Of a stretch of DNA of 64,000 bases, positions 42,801 through 55,300 are shown piece by piece. The stretch is from Tubulanus polymorphus (lineage: Eukaryota; Nemertea; Palaeonemertea; Tubulaniformes; Tubulanidae): positions 11,020,704-11,084,703 of the forward strand of contig NC_134036.1 in NCBI RefSeq assembly GCF_964204645.1, read 5' to 3'. A program made the translations under genes and the position numbers. The first letter of the stretch is position 1; every line of letters begins with the position of its first letter. Below the pieces are notes generated by a model that was not told the origin of the DNA, searched no databases, and saw nothing but the letters and a program-made list of their open reading frames with translations.

Positions 42801-43715
42801 GGTTCTTGCGTCGGTGAAACTCTCATTTTTTTTTTTTTTTTTTTTGCCTCAGATACTACCATATATATTGAAAGCCTAAAAATTTTAAATGATGTGCTGT
42901 AGTAATTAGAGAGAGATTCGACTATGTCTATAGAAAAGTGTTCAAATAGGTATGTTAAAGTTAAGTTGGCGGCTGATGTTTATTGAGAGCTAAGAGCTAA
43001 AAGCAGTGAAAATGAAGCGAGTTTGATATGGCAGTCGGTCTCGTATCCTAAATATCGGATACGATAGTCCTTCATCATTGGCTTTTTGTTTTTGCTTAGG
43101 GTTAGGTGTATTTGGATTTTGGTAGGTTAGTTTCCTGTTGTTTGACTATGTGCTGCAAGAAAGGGGGACATTGTAATAGTTAAACAGTTAAATAAGCATT
43201 TAAATATTTGAAAAGTTGGAAAAGTCTTCTGCTTTTCGTCTCGAGGAAAAAGGAACCTGAAAAGGAATTAAGAAATTTCTTTGAATTAATGGCGCGCTGC
43301 GCTGCGCTGGCGCTGCAAATTTGCTTTGCTTATTCGCTGGTACCAATAGTAATAATTTGGTGTAGTCAAAGGATTTTCTGTATAAGTTATAGTACGTACA
43401 GGTGGGATAGTACTAAATACGTGGGATGTAATCTTTTATTATTTATCTAATTTTTACGTAATTACATATACGTATAAGAAACACTGTTTCTTTGTCAGTT
43501 AGTCTAGGATAGAGTTTCGTTGGGTATGTTAGCAGGTAGGGAAATTTTGGGTTTGTGTCGGAAACGACTATAACACAAGTTTCCTGCGGGGTGTATACAT
43601 TTAGAATATGTCAAGACGGGTAACAGCATTTAATAAAATAGTGAACGCTGTTCGGGGGTTATCAGGGTGACGGTTCTGAGTATACATATGTATAATTAGG
43701 ATATTATATAGTTTT

Positions 43716-44862
43716 GATCTACAGTATGTTGCTGTAGCATTACGCACTGTAGATCTGCATAAGGTTTAATGCCAGTTTTAGACAGTTTATGCTGGATTAC
43801 AGCGTGGTATGATATCTATATATAGAGTGTACGTAGCTATTTTCACAGCAGTACGTACATAAGCTTATGTATAAGGAATACATAAATATGCTTATATATA
43901 CAGGTTCTATATAGAGTTGGTGTCAGGAGTTCATCTACCAGTCATTTCACTTTGGGTATTTATAATAGTATCGTTTGAGGGTGGATTTGGAAGTTAGATC
44001 AAGGGGTATTAGAAGTTTTCTATGATCTGTAATGTGTAGCTATATAATATATTTATATATGCATTACACATAAGACAGGTCTGTTTTTGCTGCTGATCTT
44101 TTTGGGCGGTCGTTCGTATCAAGAGACGCCTGTGCATAATGTTTTCCTTGGTACGAGATAAAAGGTGTACCAGTAATGTATATGCCTTGAATTCCTTTGG
44201 GCTTTGACAAACGCAGATCGTTCATGCAGAGGAGACGGTTGTCAGATATACATATTCGTCGAAAATTGGTAGCGTAATAATGAACGTTACATTTGGGGTA
44301 ATTTTCAATTGTGGGGTATCAGAGTGAATATTCTGATTTTGCAGAAGTATAGTCGGGAAACTAGTTTTGATCTATAGTGTGTAGCTTTGTGCATTACACA
44401 GTACAGATCTGCAGATTTGCCGTTTTCTGAAGTGTACGTAGCTATAAATACAGCAGTACGCACAGATGCATATGTATAAAAATACATACCTATATATGTA
44501 TAGTTGGTCTTACAGCCGCTTCGCTTGGGGTTTTACCAAGATAACGTATTATGGTGGTTTATACGGTGTGTAGCTATAATATATGTTGAAGCAGTACACG
44601 CCTGTATTAACCCACAATTTTATGCAGCGGTGATAGTCTTTCAGATATTCTATATCTCAGCATGTGTAGTGCAGATACAGAGATTATTGAAAAGTAAAAG
44701 GGAGGTTCCGTTCATGTCAATACATATTTGACTTCCAGGTTTAAACTCCTCTTTTCAAAGCGTATTTGGAGAGGATGGTTCTATAGTATAGTGATCACAC
44801 ATATGAAGAGTTTGGTATTATATGGTTGTGTAGCTATTATTGTACAGCAGTACACACTCTAA
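43716..44862. repeat. Cluster of recurrent bulged hairpins
   Basis: Seven stem-loops share related sequence. One type runs GATCTACAGT...ACTGTAGATC (43716, and variants at 44020 and 44367). The other runs GTGTGTAGCT...AGCAGTACACAC with a constant two-base bulge (43826, 44433, 44562, 44824). The order type 1 then type 2 occurs at least twice. The cluster lies next to the 3' end of the Tx1/L1-like LINE (45.35 kb), so it may be its 3' untranslated region. Confidence 0.55.
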
Positions 44863-45348
44863 ACAACCCTGTACTTTAATGTACAGTCACGTAGAAACGC
44901 CTGGAGGAAGAGGAAAGAAAAAGTTGCCGTTGGTTTCAATCTTTCTATTAGCAAGCAGAGAGAGGATCATATGGGTTATAATCTTTACATATTTGAAAGT
45001 AGATTCGTTACAAATTAGGATCACGCGTGTGTCGAGCCAGGTTCATATTGGGATATTGTATATATGTTTATAGACGTATTACACGCATGTAAAGAGAATA
45101 TGATTTGTGGTGGCGGATTTCCAGAGTTTTAATGTACGGGCATTCAAGCGTAGTATAAATGGTTATAAAGGGTTTGCCCCGATATTATTTTTGAATATGT
45201 ATGAAATTTTAGTGATGTATACGTACATATCTACATGTACCGACATATACATACGTATTCATATATACACACATATACATATAGACGTTGTGTTTTTGAA
45301 AAATAATACCAAAACAATACTGCATACATACATAGACTCAACAGTTGT

Positions 45349-48300
45349 TTACGATATATTAGTATTTCTGATTTTATTTTCTCTTCTAAACTTTGCTATT
45401 TGATTTTTAAATTCTAGTATGGGGGGTATAGGTATAACGTTTTTATGCTTAGTTTGGTTTCTGTGTTTCCAAATGATGAATTTATAGGTTGTGATAAATA
45501 TATTGGCGTTGTTCTCAGCCTGTTTGTCTTTGTACTTAAATTTAGGATGAAAGAAAAATATCAGTTCCCTATCGAGGGTATTGTTCAATAAGGTATCTGA
45601 ACTCGTATTTTTCAGATATTCAAGCAGAGAAGTTTTTATGGGTTGTATATGTTGACACAGTATAAAGGTGTGATCTAAGGTTTCTTTTTGATTACAGTGT
45701 GGGCAGAAGGCAATGTATTTACCCTTTGACATGGGTAGTACATCATGTACAATCCTGTAGTTCAGTTCCTGGAAGTTGTCAGGCATTGTTTTTGACCAGA
45801 TGATTTTCCAAATCTTTTCGTTGATTAGATGAGGGTTTCTTCTTTGGATGTTAATTTTAATTTTTTCAAATTTAATAAGGTGTAGGTATAGAGTTTTCAA
45901 AGTGTCTGTCGGTTGGGTCAGGTCATATCCATTGTCTTTGATCTCTTGTTGTAGTAGATTGAGTATCTGATAGTCTGGTCGAGTGGTTAGTTTTAATGGA
46001 ATGTGTCTTATATCAATATTAGGGATAATTTTCTTGATCTTTAATGATCCAAAGGCATAAATAGTGAAGTCAGCCCATTGTGGATATATGTGTTGCATGG
46101 TTAGCTGTTTTAGTCTAATAATTTTTTGGAAGAGGTGTGCTTTGGCTTTTTGTTTTATATTCGTAACTCCACATCCTCCTTTATCTAATGGTAGGTACAT
46201 TGTTTCTCGAGATATTGTCGGCATTTTATTGTTCCAAATGAAGTTAAATAATTCTCCTTGGAGTTTTTGTTCATACATTTGGGGGAGTGGGATAAATTTT
46301 GTTATGTACCATAGTGTGCTGAGAATATAAGTGTTAGCTAAAGTCGCTCTCTGTCTAAAGTTGATGTTTCTAATTGTCATTATTTTAAAAGTATTAGTAA
46401 TTTTTTCCAAGAGAGGTGTCCATAATTCTGAATTTGTCACTTTCCCAATTTTTAGTCCTAAAATCTTAATAAAGTCTTTAATATATTCTGTCGGGTATAT
46501 ATATTGTGGTTTAGGGTTTATCGAAAGTATTTCTGTTTTTACGGTATTTATTTTGGAGCCGGAGGCTTTACTGTATTCGTTAAAAGTTTCAAAGGTCGCA
46601 TGCATCTCATTTGGAGATCTAATAAAAACATTCGTGTCGTCAGCATATTGGGTTAGTTTAGTTAAATTTTTACCGCCAGGATGCATTATACCAGAGATAT
46701 TGGGGTATTTCCTTATCATATTGCCTAGAGGTTCGATACATAAAACATATAATAACATCGATAAGGGACACCCTTGTCTTACTCCCCTTTGAATTTCTAC
46801 AATATCGGTTAGTTCATTGTTGATAATGATTTTAGATTTGGGTTTTTCGTAAAGGATGTGTATCCATTTCTGGAAGTTTGGTCCGAAATTATATTTACTA
46901 ATTACTTTAAAGAGGAAGTTATGGTTTACTCGGTCAAAGGCTTTTTCCTGATCTAAAGACATTATAGCTGCATGTGTATTAGTGTTTCAGATATATTGAA
47001 AGATATCTTGGGCCAGATATATATTATCAAAGATTTGTCGTCCAGGAATGCCACATGTTTGGTCAGGATGGACAATTTCTCCTAAAACTGTTTTCAATCT
47101 TGCAGCTAAAACTTTTGTTAGTATTTTATAATCCACATTTAACAACGAAATTGGACGCCAGTTTTTTAAAAGTTCCAAATCACCTTTTTTAGGAATAATT
47201 TTTATATAAGCTAGTTGTTGCGATTCTGTGAGGGATTGAGCGAGGAAGATGTTATTATACAGTTCAGTTAATTCTTCTCCTATGCTTTTCCAAATAGTCA
47301 AATAAAATTCTTTAGGTAGTCCGTCTGGTCCAGGCGTTTTATTGTTTTTCATGTCAGTTAGTGCTTTAAAAATTTCATCGGTAGTTATAAAATCTTCTAA
47401 ACGGTCCGCATTTTCTTGTGTTAGTGTTTTATCTATATAATTAGTAATTTCCTCTTGTTTGGCATCGTTTAGGTTTTCTTTGGTATATAGGTCTTGATAA
47501 TATTCTTGTGCGATCTTTTTAATTTCTTCAGTGTTTTGGGTCGGGTCATTGTTTTTATTTTTCAAGGTTTCAATGATAGTGTTTTTATTTTTGGAGTCCA
47601 AAAGTCTCTTAATATAAATGGGACTGCTTTCGTCTTCAAAGTAAATGTCAGATTTGCTTTTAATTTCATTCCCTTTATTTTTATGGGAGAGTATAGTATT
47701 GAGTTCTTTTTTAATATTGTTTATTTCGGTTGCTAATGTTTCGCTAGGAGTGTCATTATATTGCTGGGATTTCAAAGTTAGTTCTTCGTCAAGACGGTTT
47801 TCTGCTAATTTATATTTTTGGGCTTGTTCTATAGTGACTTTATTAATGGATTTTTTAAATTTTTCTTTTAAATTGTCCCAGGCGTCGCGTGCAGTCATGT
47901 GTTTTTTAGTGTAGTTTCTGTAATGATTAATATCGGCTTTAATTGATTGTTTAAGTTTCTTATTTTCTAATATGCTAACGTTGCATTTCCAGAGTGCAAA
48001 GTTTTTGTTTTTAGGTCGTAAATTACTAGTAGTGATTGGATCCAGAAAGGGTATTTCGATTTGAACTGCCTGGTGGTCGGTAAATGCTATTGGAAAATGT
48101 CTTATAGTTGTTTCTAAAATGCGTGAGTCGTTGGTATAAAATCTGTCTAATCGGCTAGAGGCGAGTCTATAGACAGATTTTCCTCTAGGCATTCGTGTGT
48201 AAATAGTTTTATTGGGATATTGGTGTCTGAATATATCTATGAGTTTATTATTTTCCAAAAATTGACTAAAGAATTCTCGTATACCTGTATAACTGGGATC

Positions 48301-48783
48301 TAACTTATTTTTCGAGCTATCTAGGGGGTTGAGTATAATATTAAAGTCTCCAGCGAAAATAGTGGGGGTATTATCAACGCTGATTTTTTGTTCGAGGACT
48401 TTATAGAATTCTGATTTTTGAAGATTTATAGCCGGGTTGTATATATTAATTATTCTTAATTTTGAGTTGCTAGTTTTATTTGTTAAATAGATGTGTGATA
48501 GTCGTCCTGGTATTAAAATCTGAAAGGTTATATAGTGTTCGGCTGCTATTATGTTGGGGATTAGAAACATGGTTCCAGCCTGCTGTTTCGTGCCTGGGTT
48601 GTTAAAAATATGGTTGTTAGTCTTGTTTTCAAGGTATTTGATCGTTCTTTCAGGGGGGTTGTGGGTTTCTTGTAGTAGGATAATTGGTTTTCTAAATTTT
48701 TTAATTTGTGCGACAATGTCTGGAATTTTGGTTGATAAGCCCTCAGTATTGAGGGTAACTACGTTTAGAGGATTTAGATCCAT
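45349..48783 (-). pseudogene. LINE ORF2: endonuclease and reverse transcriptase, one stop
   Basis: The N-terminal part (48783-46987) shows apurinic-type endonuclease motifs: NVVTLNTEGLS, ILLQETH, FAGDFNIIL and TDHQAVQ. The reverse transcriptase begins in the same frame (GPDGLPKEFY, WRPISLLNVDYK). One TGA at 46987-46989 interrupts, and the same frame continues to 45349 with RQGCPLSMLLYVL, QYADDTNVF and a CCHC motif (CPHCNQKETLDHTFILC). A single stop in about 1,140 codons implies a young insertion or a sequence error. Confidence 0.85.
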
Positions 48784-48794
48784 GAAGATTTAAT

Positions 48795-49862
48795 TTAGAC
48801 ATCAACAAATTGTATGTTCTTTGTGGAGGTTTTCTTTCTTTTATCTATTTTTTCTTCGGGTGTGCTTCTCGGTCTTTTTGGGGTCGATGTTAGAGCCTGG
48901 CTCGACACACGAGGTTCGGCTTTATCATCATACGATCGTGTCCTAGGGGGATATATCGGTAGGTCGATCATATCCTTGTATATTTGGATATTATGGTCTA
49001 CATCCAAGGTATATTCGGTTTGTTGGGATAATGGAGGTGGGAGCTCAAATTCCTGATCGTTTAGCTCATCGGCTTCCTCGATACTAGGTTCGGGGAGCGG
49101 TATTTGAGCCGGTTCTTGGGAAGGCTCATCTACAGCATGTGGTGTAACTACCGCTTGGGCATACGTTAGATGCTGTTGGTGATCTTGTGTTGCGGCTGCA
49201 TCTTTCGGGCAGTCCTTTGCTATGTGTCCCCTCTCGCGACATACATAGCAAAGAGGAGGTTGAACTATCTGGCCATCGTACTTGACCGTGATTCGGGCTT
49301 TTTTAACGTACATGGTACGATATATAGGTTTGTCTATGTAGCCCTTGAAGTGACGGACTCCCGAAAAAATTTGCGGGTAGTCTTTGAGGACTCCTCTTTT
49401 ATGCGAAAGGGTCATAAACCCATATTTTTCGTTAAGTTTCTTGGCAATATCTTGGCTTGCCAGTTCAAAAGGTGCACCATATATGTGAAGCCACACAAAG
49501 GGTTTCGTGTCGGATGTTACGTTGGGTGCACGTTGAAAATTTATTCGGGTGCCTTTAATTGAGGGTATCTTATATTTTATTTCTCTTAGAAGTCCTCCAA
49601 TCGTTCTGGAGTCAGTAAAACTGACCTCATAAATGTTGTCGGACGTTCTCGACACTTGGCATATTTCAGAGAGTTCGATGTCGTACTGTTGGAGGAGTTT
49701 AATTATTTCTGTCTGAGTAATGTGCCTATTGTCATTATCGTCAGGCTCAGGCTCTAAAATCAGGGTAGCTGACCTGTCTAAGAGGGTAGTCATAGTGCGT
49801 CTGATATATATATATATATATATAAGTGCGAAGAGACAAAAGGTTATAATTTTAACAAACAA
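48795..49862 (-). CDS. LINE ORF1 protein with zinc knuckle
   Basis: 355 codons, uninterrupted. The annotated start lies in a hydrophobic stretch followed by YIYIYIRR encoded by the TA run; MTTLLDRSATLIL (about codon 23) is a more likely start. A CCHC zinc knuckle (CYVCRERGHIAKDC) sits near residue 207, after an RNA-recognition-like region. The C-terminal third is acidic then basic (KRPRSTPEEKIDKRKK). It would bind LINE RNA as in other Tx1/L1 elements. Confidence 0.8.
   Translation of the reverse strand: MFVKIITFCLFALIYIYIYIRRTMTTLLDRSATLILEPEPDDNDNRHITQTEIIKLLQQYDIELSEICQVSRTSDNIYEVSFTDSRTIGGLLREIKYKIPSIKGTRINFQRAPNVTSDTKPFVWLHIYGAPFELASQDIAKKLNEKYGFMTLSHKRGVLKDYPQIFSGVRHFKGYIDKPIYRTMYVKKARITVKYDGQIVQPPLCYVCRERGHIAKDCPKDAAATQDHQQHLTYAQAVVTPHAVDEPSQEPAQIPLPEPSIEEADELNDQEFELPPPLSQQTEYTLDVDHNIQIYKDMIDLPIYPPRTRSYDDKAEPRVSSQALTSTPKRPRSTPEEKIDKRKKTSTKNIQFVDV
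49804..49824. repeat. TA dinucleotide microsatellite
   Basis: About ten TA units at the 5' end of LINE ORF1. Confidence 0.9.
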
Positions 49863-49954
49863 TATAACAATTGACAGAGAAAATGTTAATGTAATAACTT
49901 TTAATTTTCAAAATGATATGAACATGAAAAAGGTGCACTACAAAGTGAAAGGAT

Positions 49955-50181
49955 TTCACCGATAATGAGTGTCTCCAGCTAGATTATGCTCCAGTCCGGT
50001 ATCGAAGAGCTGATATATATCCGCTAAGTCTGCGAATTAGCACTGTTACAGGTATGGTATAATCCAGTAATCCAAGCGGTTTTGAAGAAAACTGTGCACC
50101 TGGGAGTGGCGCGGAAGGCGCTGCGTAAAAGCGACTAACACAACGCTAAGCTCCTTTACCGCCCTTGCCTCGGCCAGACAT
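49955..50181 (-). pseudogene. Histone H2A-like pseudogene fragment
   Basis: The minus strand from 50181 reads MSGRGKGGKG exactly, the start shared by histones H2A and H4, then meets a stop and many shifts. Near 49975 a frame gives NLAGD, reminiscent of H2A ELAGN, so H2A is slightly favoured. The fragment lies directly upstream of the LINE 5' end. No histone 3' stem-loop was found beside it. Confidence 0.45.
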
Positions 50182-50539
50182 GATTAATCGATGATTATTG
50201 AGTAGAGTTGATAGAAACCGCGCTCCGTGTCACAACGACGAGTCGAATGTACGAATTCAGCCGTGTACTGTATTAAACGCACGACTAAACGACCAAAAGG
50301 TAAGTCCCTACGTCCCTACAAACGTTGAGCAAATATATGTAGCTAGTCTTACGCAGACACTCACGCATTCTACCGAAACACGCTGTGCGAATAAATTCGC
50401 TGCGAAAATAATGTAGTGTGTAAGAGGCTTTACTGATGCTTCATCGGGCAAAAGGGTTAATAAGAAAACTTACATGCACTAATTCTTTATCGATTATAGA
50501 AACCTTCTTCTATTTAACTTTATGTCGACTGAAATTATG

Positions 50540-52390
50540 GACGGATTATTTCCACAATGTTCTCATAGATCCAGTTATGAGATCAGATCAAGTGTAGGCA
50601 TAATGTATTGATTGATGGATACATCAAATGTTTCTCGCTCCTCAAGCGGCAGGCGATGCTGGACCGTAAAAGCGTCCTAAACCGTAAATGTGTTTTTGTT
50701 TTTATATCACCTACTGTTGTTGGTAAAAACAAAATAATTTGGCCTAATTGTATATCCTCTACCTCACATACTACACCGAATTTATAGTTCAGTTCTTTGA
50801 TGGCACCTGTTAAAAACACAAATCAGTGAATATATGTTAATAAACTGATATGTGGGTCTTTTCCGGAAATTGGATTTTTGTCCGAAAATTGGAGTTTTGT
50901 CAGACTTGGCCTTGAAAAAATCTAACAACATCGCTAGCACATAAACAATATTGATTGCATTTTGATAGCACCTTTTCGGATATTCAGTATAACTTCAATT
51001 AAGCTGGCATACGACTAAATTCACAAAGTCATGGTTGAAATGTGGTATAAATTCAAGGTTGCAGCGGGCTAAGAAAGTAAATTAAAATTCCACTATTTAA
51101 TGCCGATGTTGAACTGTGGCTAATGCTGCATGATACGTCGATGTTTTAGATTGTCTTTTGTTGCCAACGGTGACGTACATAAACGAAAAAATGGATAGAT
51201 GAAAGAAAAACATCGGCTTCATGTCCATTTTCTTAAGATGCCTGGTACACCTACTTTGCATTTGGCTTTTGTGCGTTCACAATTCTCTTGTCTGTTTGTC
51301 CGGGAGTCGACGATATCAAATTATTTTCCGATTTCGACGAACGTTTTATCTGTGTTTGATGTTTATGAGTTATTGGTCCGTTCGTAGATACATACATTGT
51401 AACTCGACCTGCTCCAGTCAGTCTTATTATGTCTACAGATCTCACTTTTGGATACTGCGCGTATTATTCCAGTAGCATGTACATCAATCGTGTACTCGAG
51501 CCACGAAGTGTAACGGCAAAATATTGCGTTCACTTTATATACATGTGTTTCAGTAGGACCACGGTCAAATGTCCGACTCAGAAAAATTCCGATTATATTA
51601 TGAGTAAGTCGGGTTTTGGGGTTTTCTAAGGAAAAATCTGAGTTAGCTACTAATACTAAGACCCTAACCCTAACAACTTGGTGCACGGGGTCAATATTCT
51701 ATTATATAGCCGACTACAATTGCAACATATATTCTCCTTCGGAACATATATTCTAGCCGACTTAGTCGAATTTCTAACTATGAGACAGATTTTGATGGGA
51801 AAATGAACTGAGAAAATCGGGTCTTTGGATTCAGCAGATTTTGCTGATTTTCCTATTTAAAGCCGTCCGACTTGGGCCAGTTCTACTGTAGTTGTCCGTG
51901 TGTTTCATTCCGATACGTCGAGAGAATCGAGTAATTTGGAGTGTTCTGGAAACGATTTATTGGTGTTAATTCCCCGTATATAAAATCTGCAGGTTACATA
52001 CTCTGCATTGTCGTTTACTGCGGTATTGGATTTTGTGGTTACACTTGTGATATTGTGTCCTTTATCAATGTTTATCATCCAACTTTTTACTAATCTGCTT
52101 GCCTGGAACTTGTCTGCTGTGGCCATCGGTATGTTCTGTATCATGTTATATTACCCCGATGATATATAATTAGCTGCATCACCCACGTGATATCTGTATC
52201 TTATTCTTTTTGCACATAACATGCTTGCTATAAATATGTACTGCTTCTAGATATGTGAGATGGATATTGCCTGAATAATCCCTGTTATGCGGAAATGTGA
52301 TTTTGAGACACAGTCCCGTCATTAAAGGTTTACTTACCCATGACATATTTTTCCATTCAAAGCGCCGCTTACTTTTCGTGTGCTGTATCT
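50540..52390. repeat. Diverged segmental duplication, copy A
   Basis: Blocks such as CAGTTCTTTGATGGCACCTG (RNA-like context near 50790), GATGAAAGAAAAACATCGGC, and GGAAACGATTTATTGGTGTT with AATTCCCCGTATATA (51945-51985) recur in the same order at 57830-59060. Copy A has about 340 extra bases around 51540-51890. No gene is evident in either copy. Confidence 0.7.
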
Positions 52391-55300
52391 TTTTTTCTGT
52401 TAAAGGACTGTTAAAATCTTGCCGTAGTGGTTATTTTCGGGACATCAAGAACCAATAACAATCATTAGTATCACAATCATATGATATCTTACCTTCAATG
52501 AGTAGAAATCCGTGTAAATACACCCGTGAACGCCTTAGAGGTGACTCGGACCATGTGCTCACTCTACAGCACCTGTCCACTCCCTCCATCTGGAGGCCAC
52601 CATGCAAACTACTGATGTACTACTAATGGAATAAATATATCATCAGCTTATCAGTGCGCGATGACGCATCACAAATGTAGTAAAATTATCGAGCTGTTGA
52701 TACAAACATTGTGACTGAAGTACACTGTTAAAAATAAATTGGTAAATTAACCAAAAAAAAATTGGCAGGAAATTTTACCCACAGGTGTAGTAAAATTACT
52801 ACATATAGTGAATTTACTGACTTTATAGTTATTCTTAAACACCAATGATGGTTAATTAACATACAGTAAGTAATTTTACATTACCTATATATTACATTTA
52901 CTTGCTTAATTGTCAATCTTAAACACCAATGATAAGCGAATTTACATACATAGAGCGAGTAAATTTACATTATCATATAGTTAATTTACTTCTTTATAGA
53001 CAATGTTAAATACAAATAATATGGTGTAAAACCAATTTTCGTGGTCCTACTGCCAAATTAAAGAACTGGTACATGTGCCCAATTATTTTAATGTAAATCC
53101 AATGAAACCTCTAGAGTTACCACAAATCAGTGCAAAATAACAATAATAATATTTGAGTATCAAAACATCAACAATCGATTTTATTGGGCCAAAAAATCAT
53201 GACTGCCCATAAAAAACCTATAATCAAGATACAATTATATTGATTGCAAAACAAACAGACTTCTTTCAGGTATCCGATTACTCTGTATTTCATATACCCA
53301 AGTCTGAATTGAATTTAAATTTTCTCCAAAAAAATAGAAAAGGGAAGGAGCTGAAATTGTGCATGTCTCAATATTCTATGACATCAGTTTTTTTTTTTTA
53401 ACAGAGCTTGGATATCAAAAACATGTAACTAGGCATATCCCAGAAAAGGGCCTAAGCTATTTACCAAAACAATTGATGAGCTAAATAAATTTCATCTTAG
53501 GCAGTAAAATTTGAGAAAATTCATAATGAAGCCAGACAAGTGAAATAGTTATATATTTACACCTAAAATCGAATACAAAACTCTCAACACAACTGTCTAA
53601 ACTTGAACTCCCATGTTGAACTTTTACATGTAAATTACATATATTAAGACAAAGTACGAATTGCTAAGTACTGGTATGGCACAAAGACATCCAGTATTAA
53701 AGGTTAAGATTAATCTAATCTCTATCGTGATTCAGCACAGCCTAAGAAGAACAAACATTTTCAAACTATTACAACCATAATATTTTAGAAAAAAGGTACT
53801 GCACTTTAATCAACTAGATATCGAGTAATATTGTATGAAAAACCTGTCAAAATTACTGTTAGTAGTTTTACACATCAAAATACCCAGTAAGCGTGATAAT
53901 ATGAAAGGTAAATTAATTTTGACAGTTTTCCATGCTCAAAACAATTCAACTCAAAATATCATTTCCAACTACTTTCAATCTACTAACTCGCAAAAAAGTG
54001 ACACACCTCGCACCGATGGAATTAATTAATTAATTTGCTAAGTCAACGGATTATTTCCATTCAATCTCAAAATCTACCAGTTAATGGAAATGAAACAGCA
54101 CTTTTCCACTTTTAAAATTCTAAAATATCAAGTTTAGTCATGACTTCTGGTCATATTCAAACATAATTTGTAAAGATGAAATTCTTTTCAACAATGAAAT
54201 TCAAGAACAAATCAGGGGAAACTGTCAAAATTTTTCAAAAGTAAAATGTAGTTGTACCAATCAAAATACCCAGTAGGCGTGCGACACGCAGAAATACGGA
54301 AGTGATGGGTTAAACCATGGACGTATAAACTAGATTATACGTCCATGGTTAAACTAACCGTCAAAATAGACGAATGATATATAAAAATAGGCCTAATGAA
54401 ATGATGCGTACTAATAGAAACAAATATTTCTTCAGTTTCTTTATACCATGAGTCAATAGATTATTTCCAATACATTCCATGGAATTCCTGAATTAATTTT
54501 TAAAATCAACAGGTTATTTCCCATTCCCTCCTCAAATCTGCCCGCTTGCAGACAAGCAACACAACGCGCATCGATGGACTTCTCGAATTAATAATGTCAC
54601 ATCATCAGATCATATGCAGTCGGTCTCGAAATCTGCCAGCTCACGGAAGAGTGACACTACCCTTGGTGATGGACTTCCTGAATTAATAGACAGGAAACAT
54701 CTAAAAGAAAACAAAAGGAAATCATAACTTAAAAGTATTTTCAAAAAACCTTAAAAAATAATTATTCGCAAAAAACTGACTGTGTAATGACAGTACACTC
54801 GATGCATTATATATTTCATAATACTAATAATTTGTGGTTTGAGTTACATGTCGTGAGTAGCCAAGTTTATCTGCATTGATGCTGTATATGTTTTTTTTTT
54901 GTTTTTGCATATACAACTGGCCCATGACTCGGTAATGCACCCTAACAACTAACAGAAGAACCAAGTATTTTTGCATAATTTCTTAAATTAATGGATTTGA
55001 ATCAAATTCTTAAAAATTTGAACCAGTTTCTGATGTTTCTGAAAACTTAAAGGCCGATACACAAAGGCTGGAATTGAAAAATACATATTTGGATGAACAG
55101 AGGAATTGAAAATTTGCAGATATTGATACATGTATATTCCGACTGAATCCCAGTTGCTAATTAGTGTATGGAATTCTAATAAATGTATAGCCAGTTCAAC
55201 ATTCTAAGTCTTTGTGTATGCAGGTTTCGCCTAATATTTTTTTTTCATTCGTAAATTTACTTTCGATGATTGCAACAAAGAAAAGCTGACTGGAAATCAA

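Larger units (their letters stand above)
38979..43700. other. Host non-coding region with scattered hairpins and repeats
   Basis: No gene recognised; open frames are short and without motifs. Contains the hairpin at 40336, an inverted-repeat cluster at 40835-40965, a 55-bp tandem duplication at 42213 and a dispersed repeat at 42473, listed separately. A 20-T run sits at about 42826. Confidence 0.5.
45349..49862 (-). mobile_element. Tx1/L1-like non-LTR retrotransposon, nearly intact
   Basis: Minus-strand ORF1 (49862-48795) and ORF2 (48783-45349) are separated by eleven bases. ORF2 has an AP endonuclease, reverse transcriptase and C-terminal CCHC motif. Only one in-frame TGA separates ORF2 into two readings. 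The clade is judged from the endonuclease and palm motifs plus the ORF1 zinc knuckle. The 5' end lies near a (TA)n run at 49804-49824. Confidence 0.85.

Noticed and set aside
43220-43340. GCGCTGCGCTGCGCTGG-rich ORF
   Set aside because: Simple-sequence bias with no protein motif.
46064-49562. Plus-strand ORFs across the LINE
   Set aside because: They lie antisense to clear endonuclease, reverse transcriptase and zinc-knuckle motifs.
51660-51676. Telomere-type repeat CCCTAACCCTAAC
   Set aside because: Only two units; a similar pair occurs at about 43097. Too short to mean anything.
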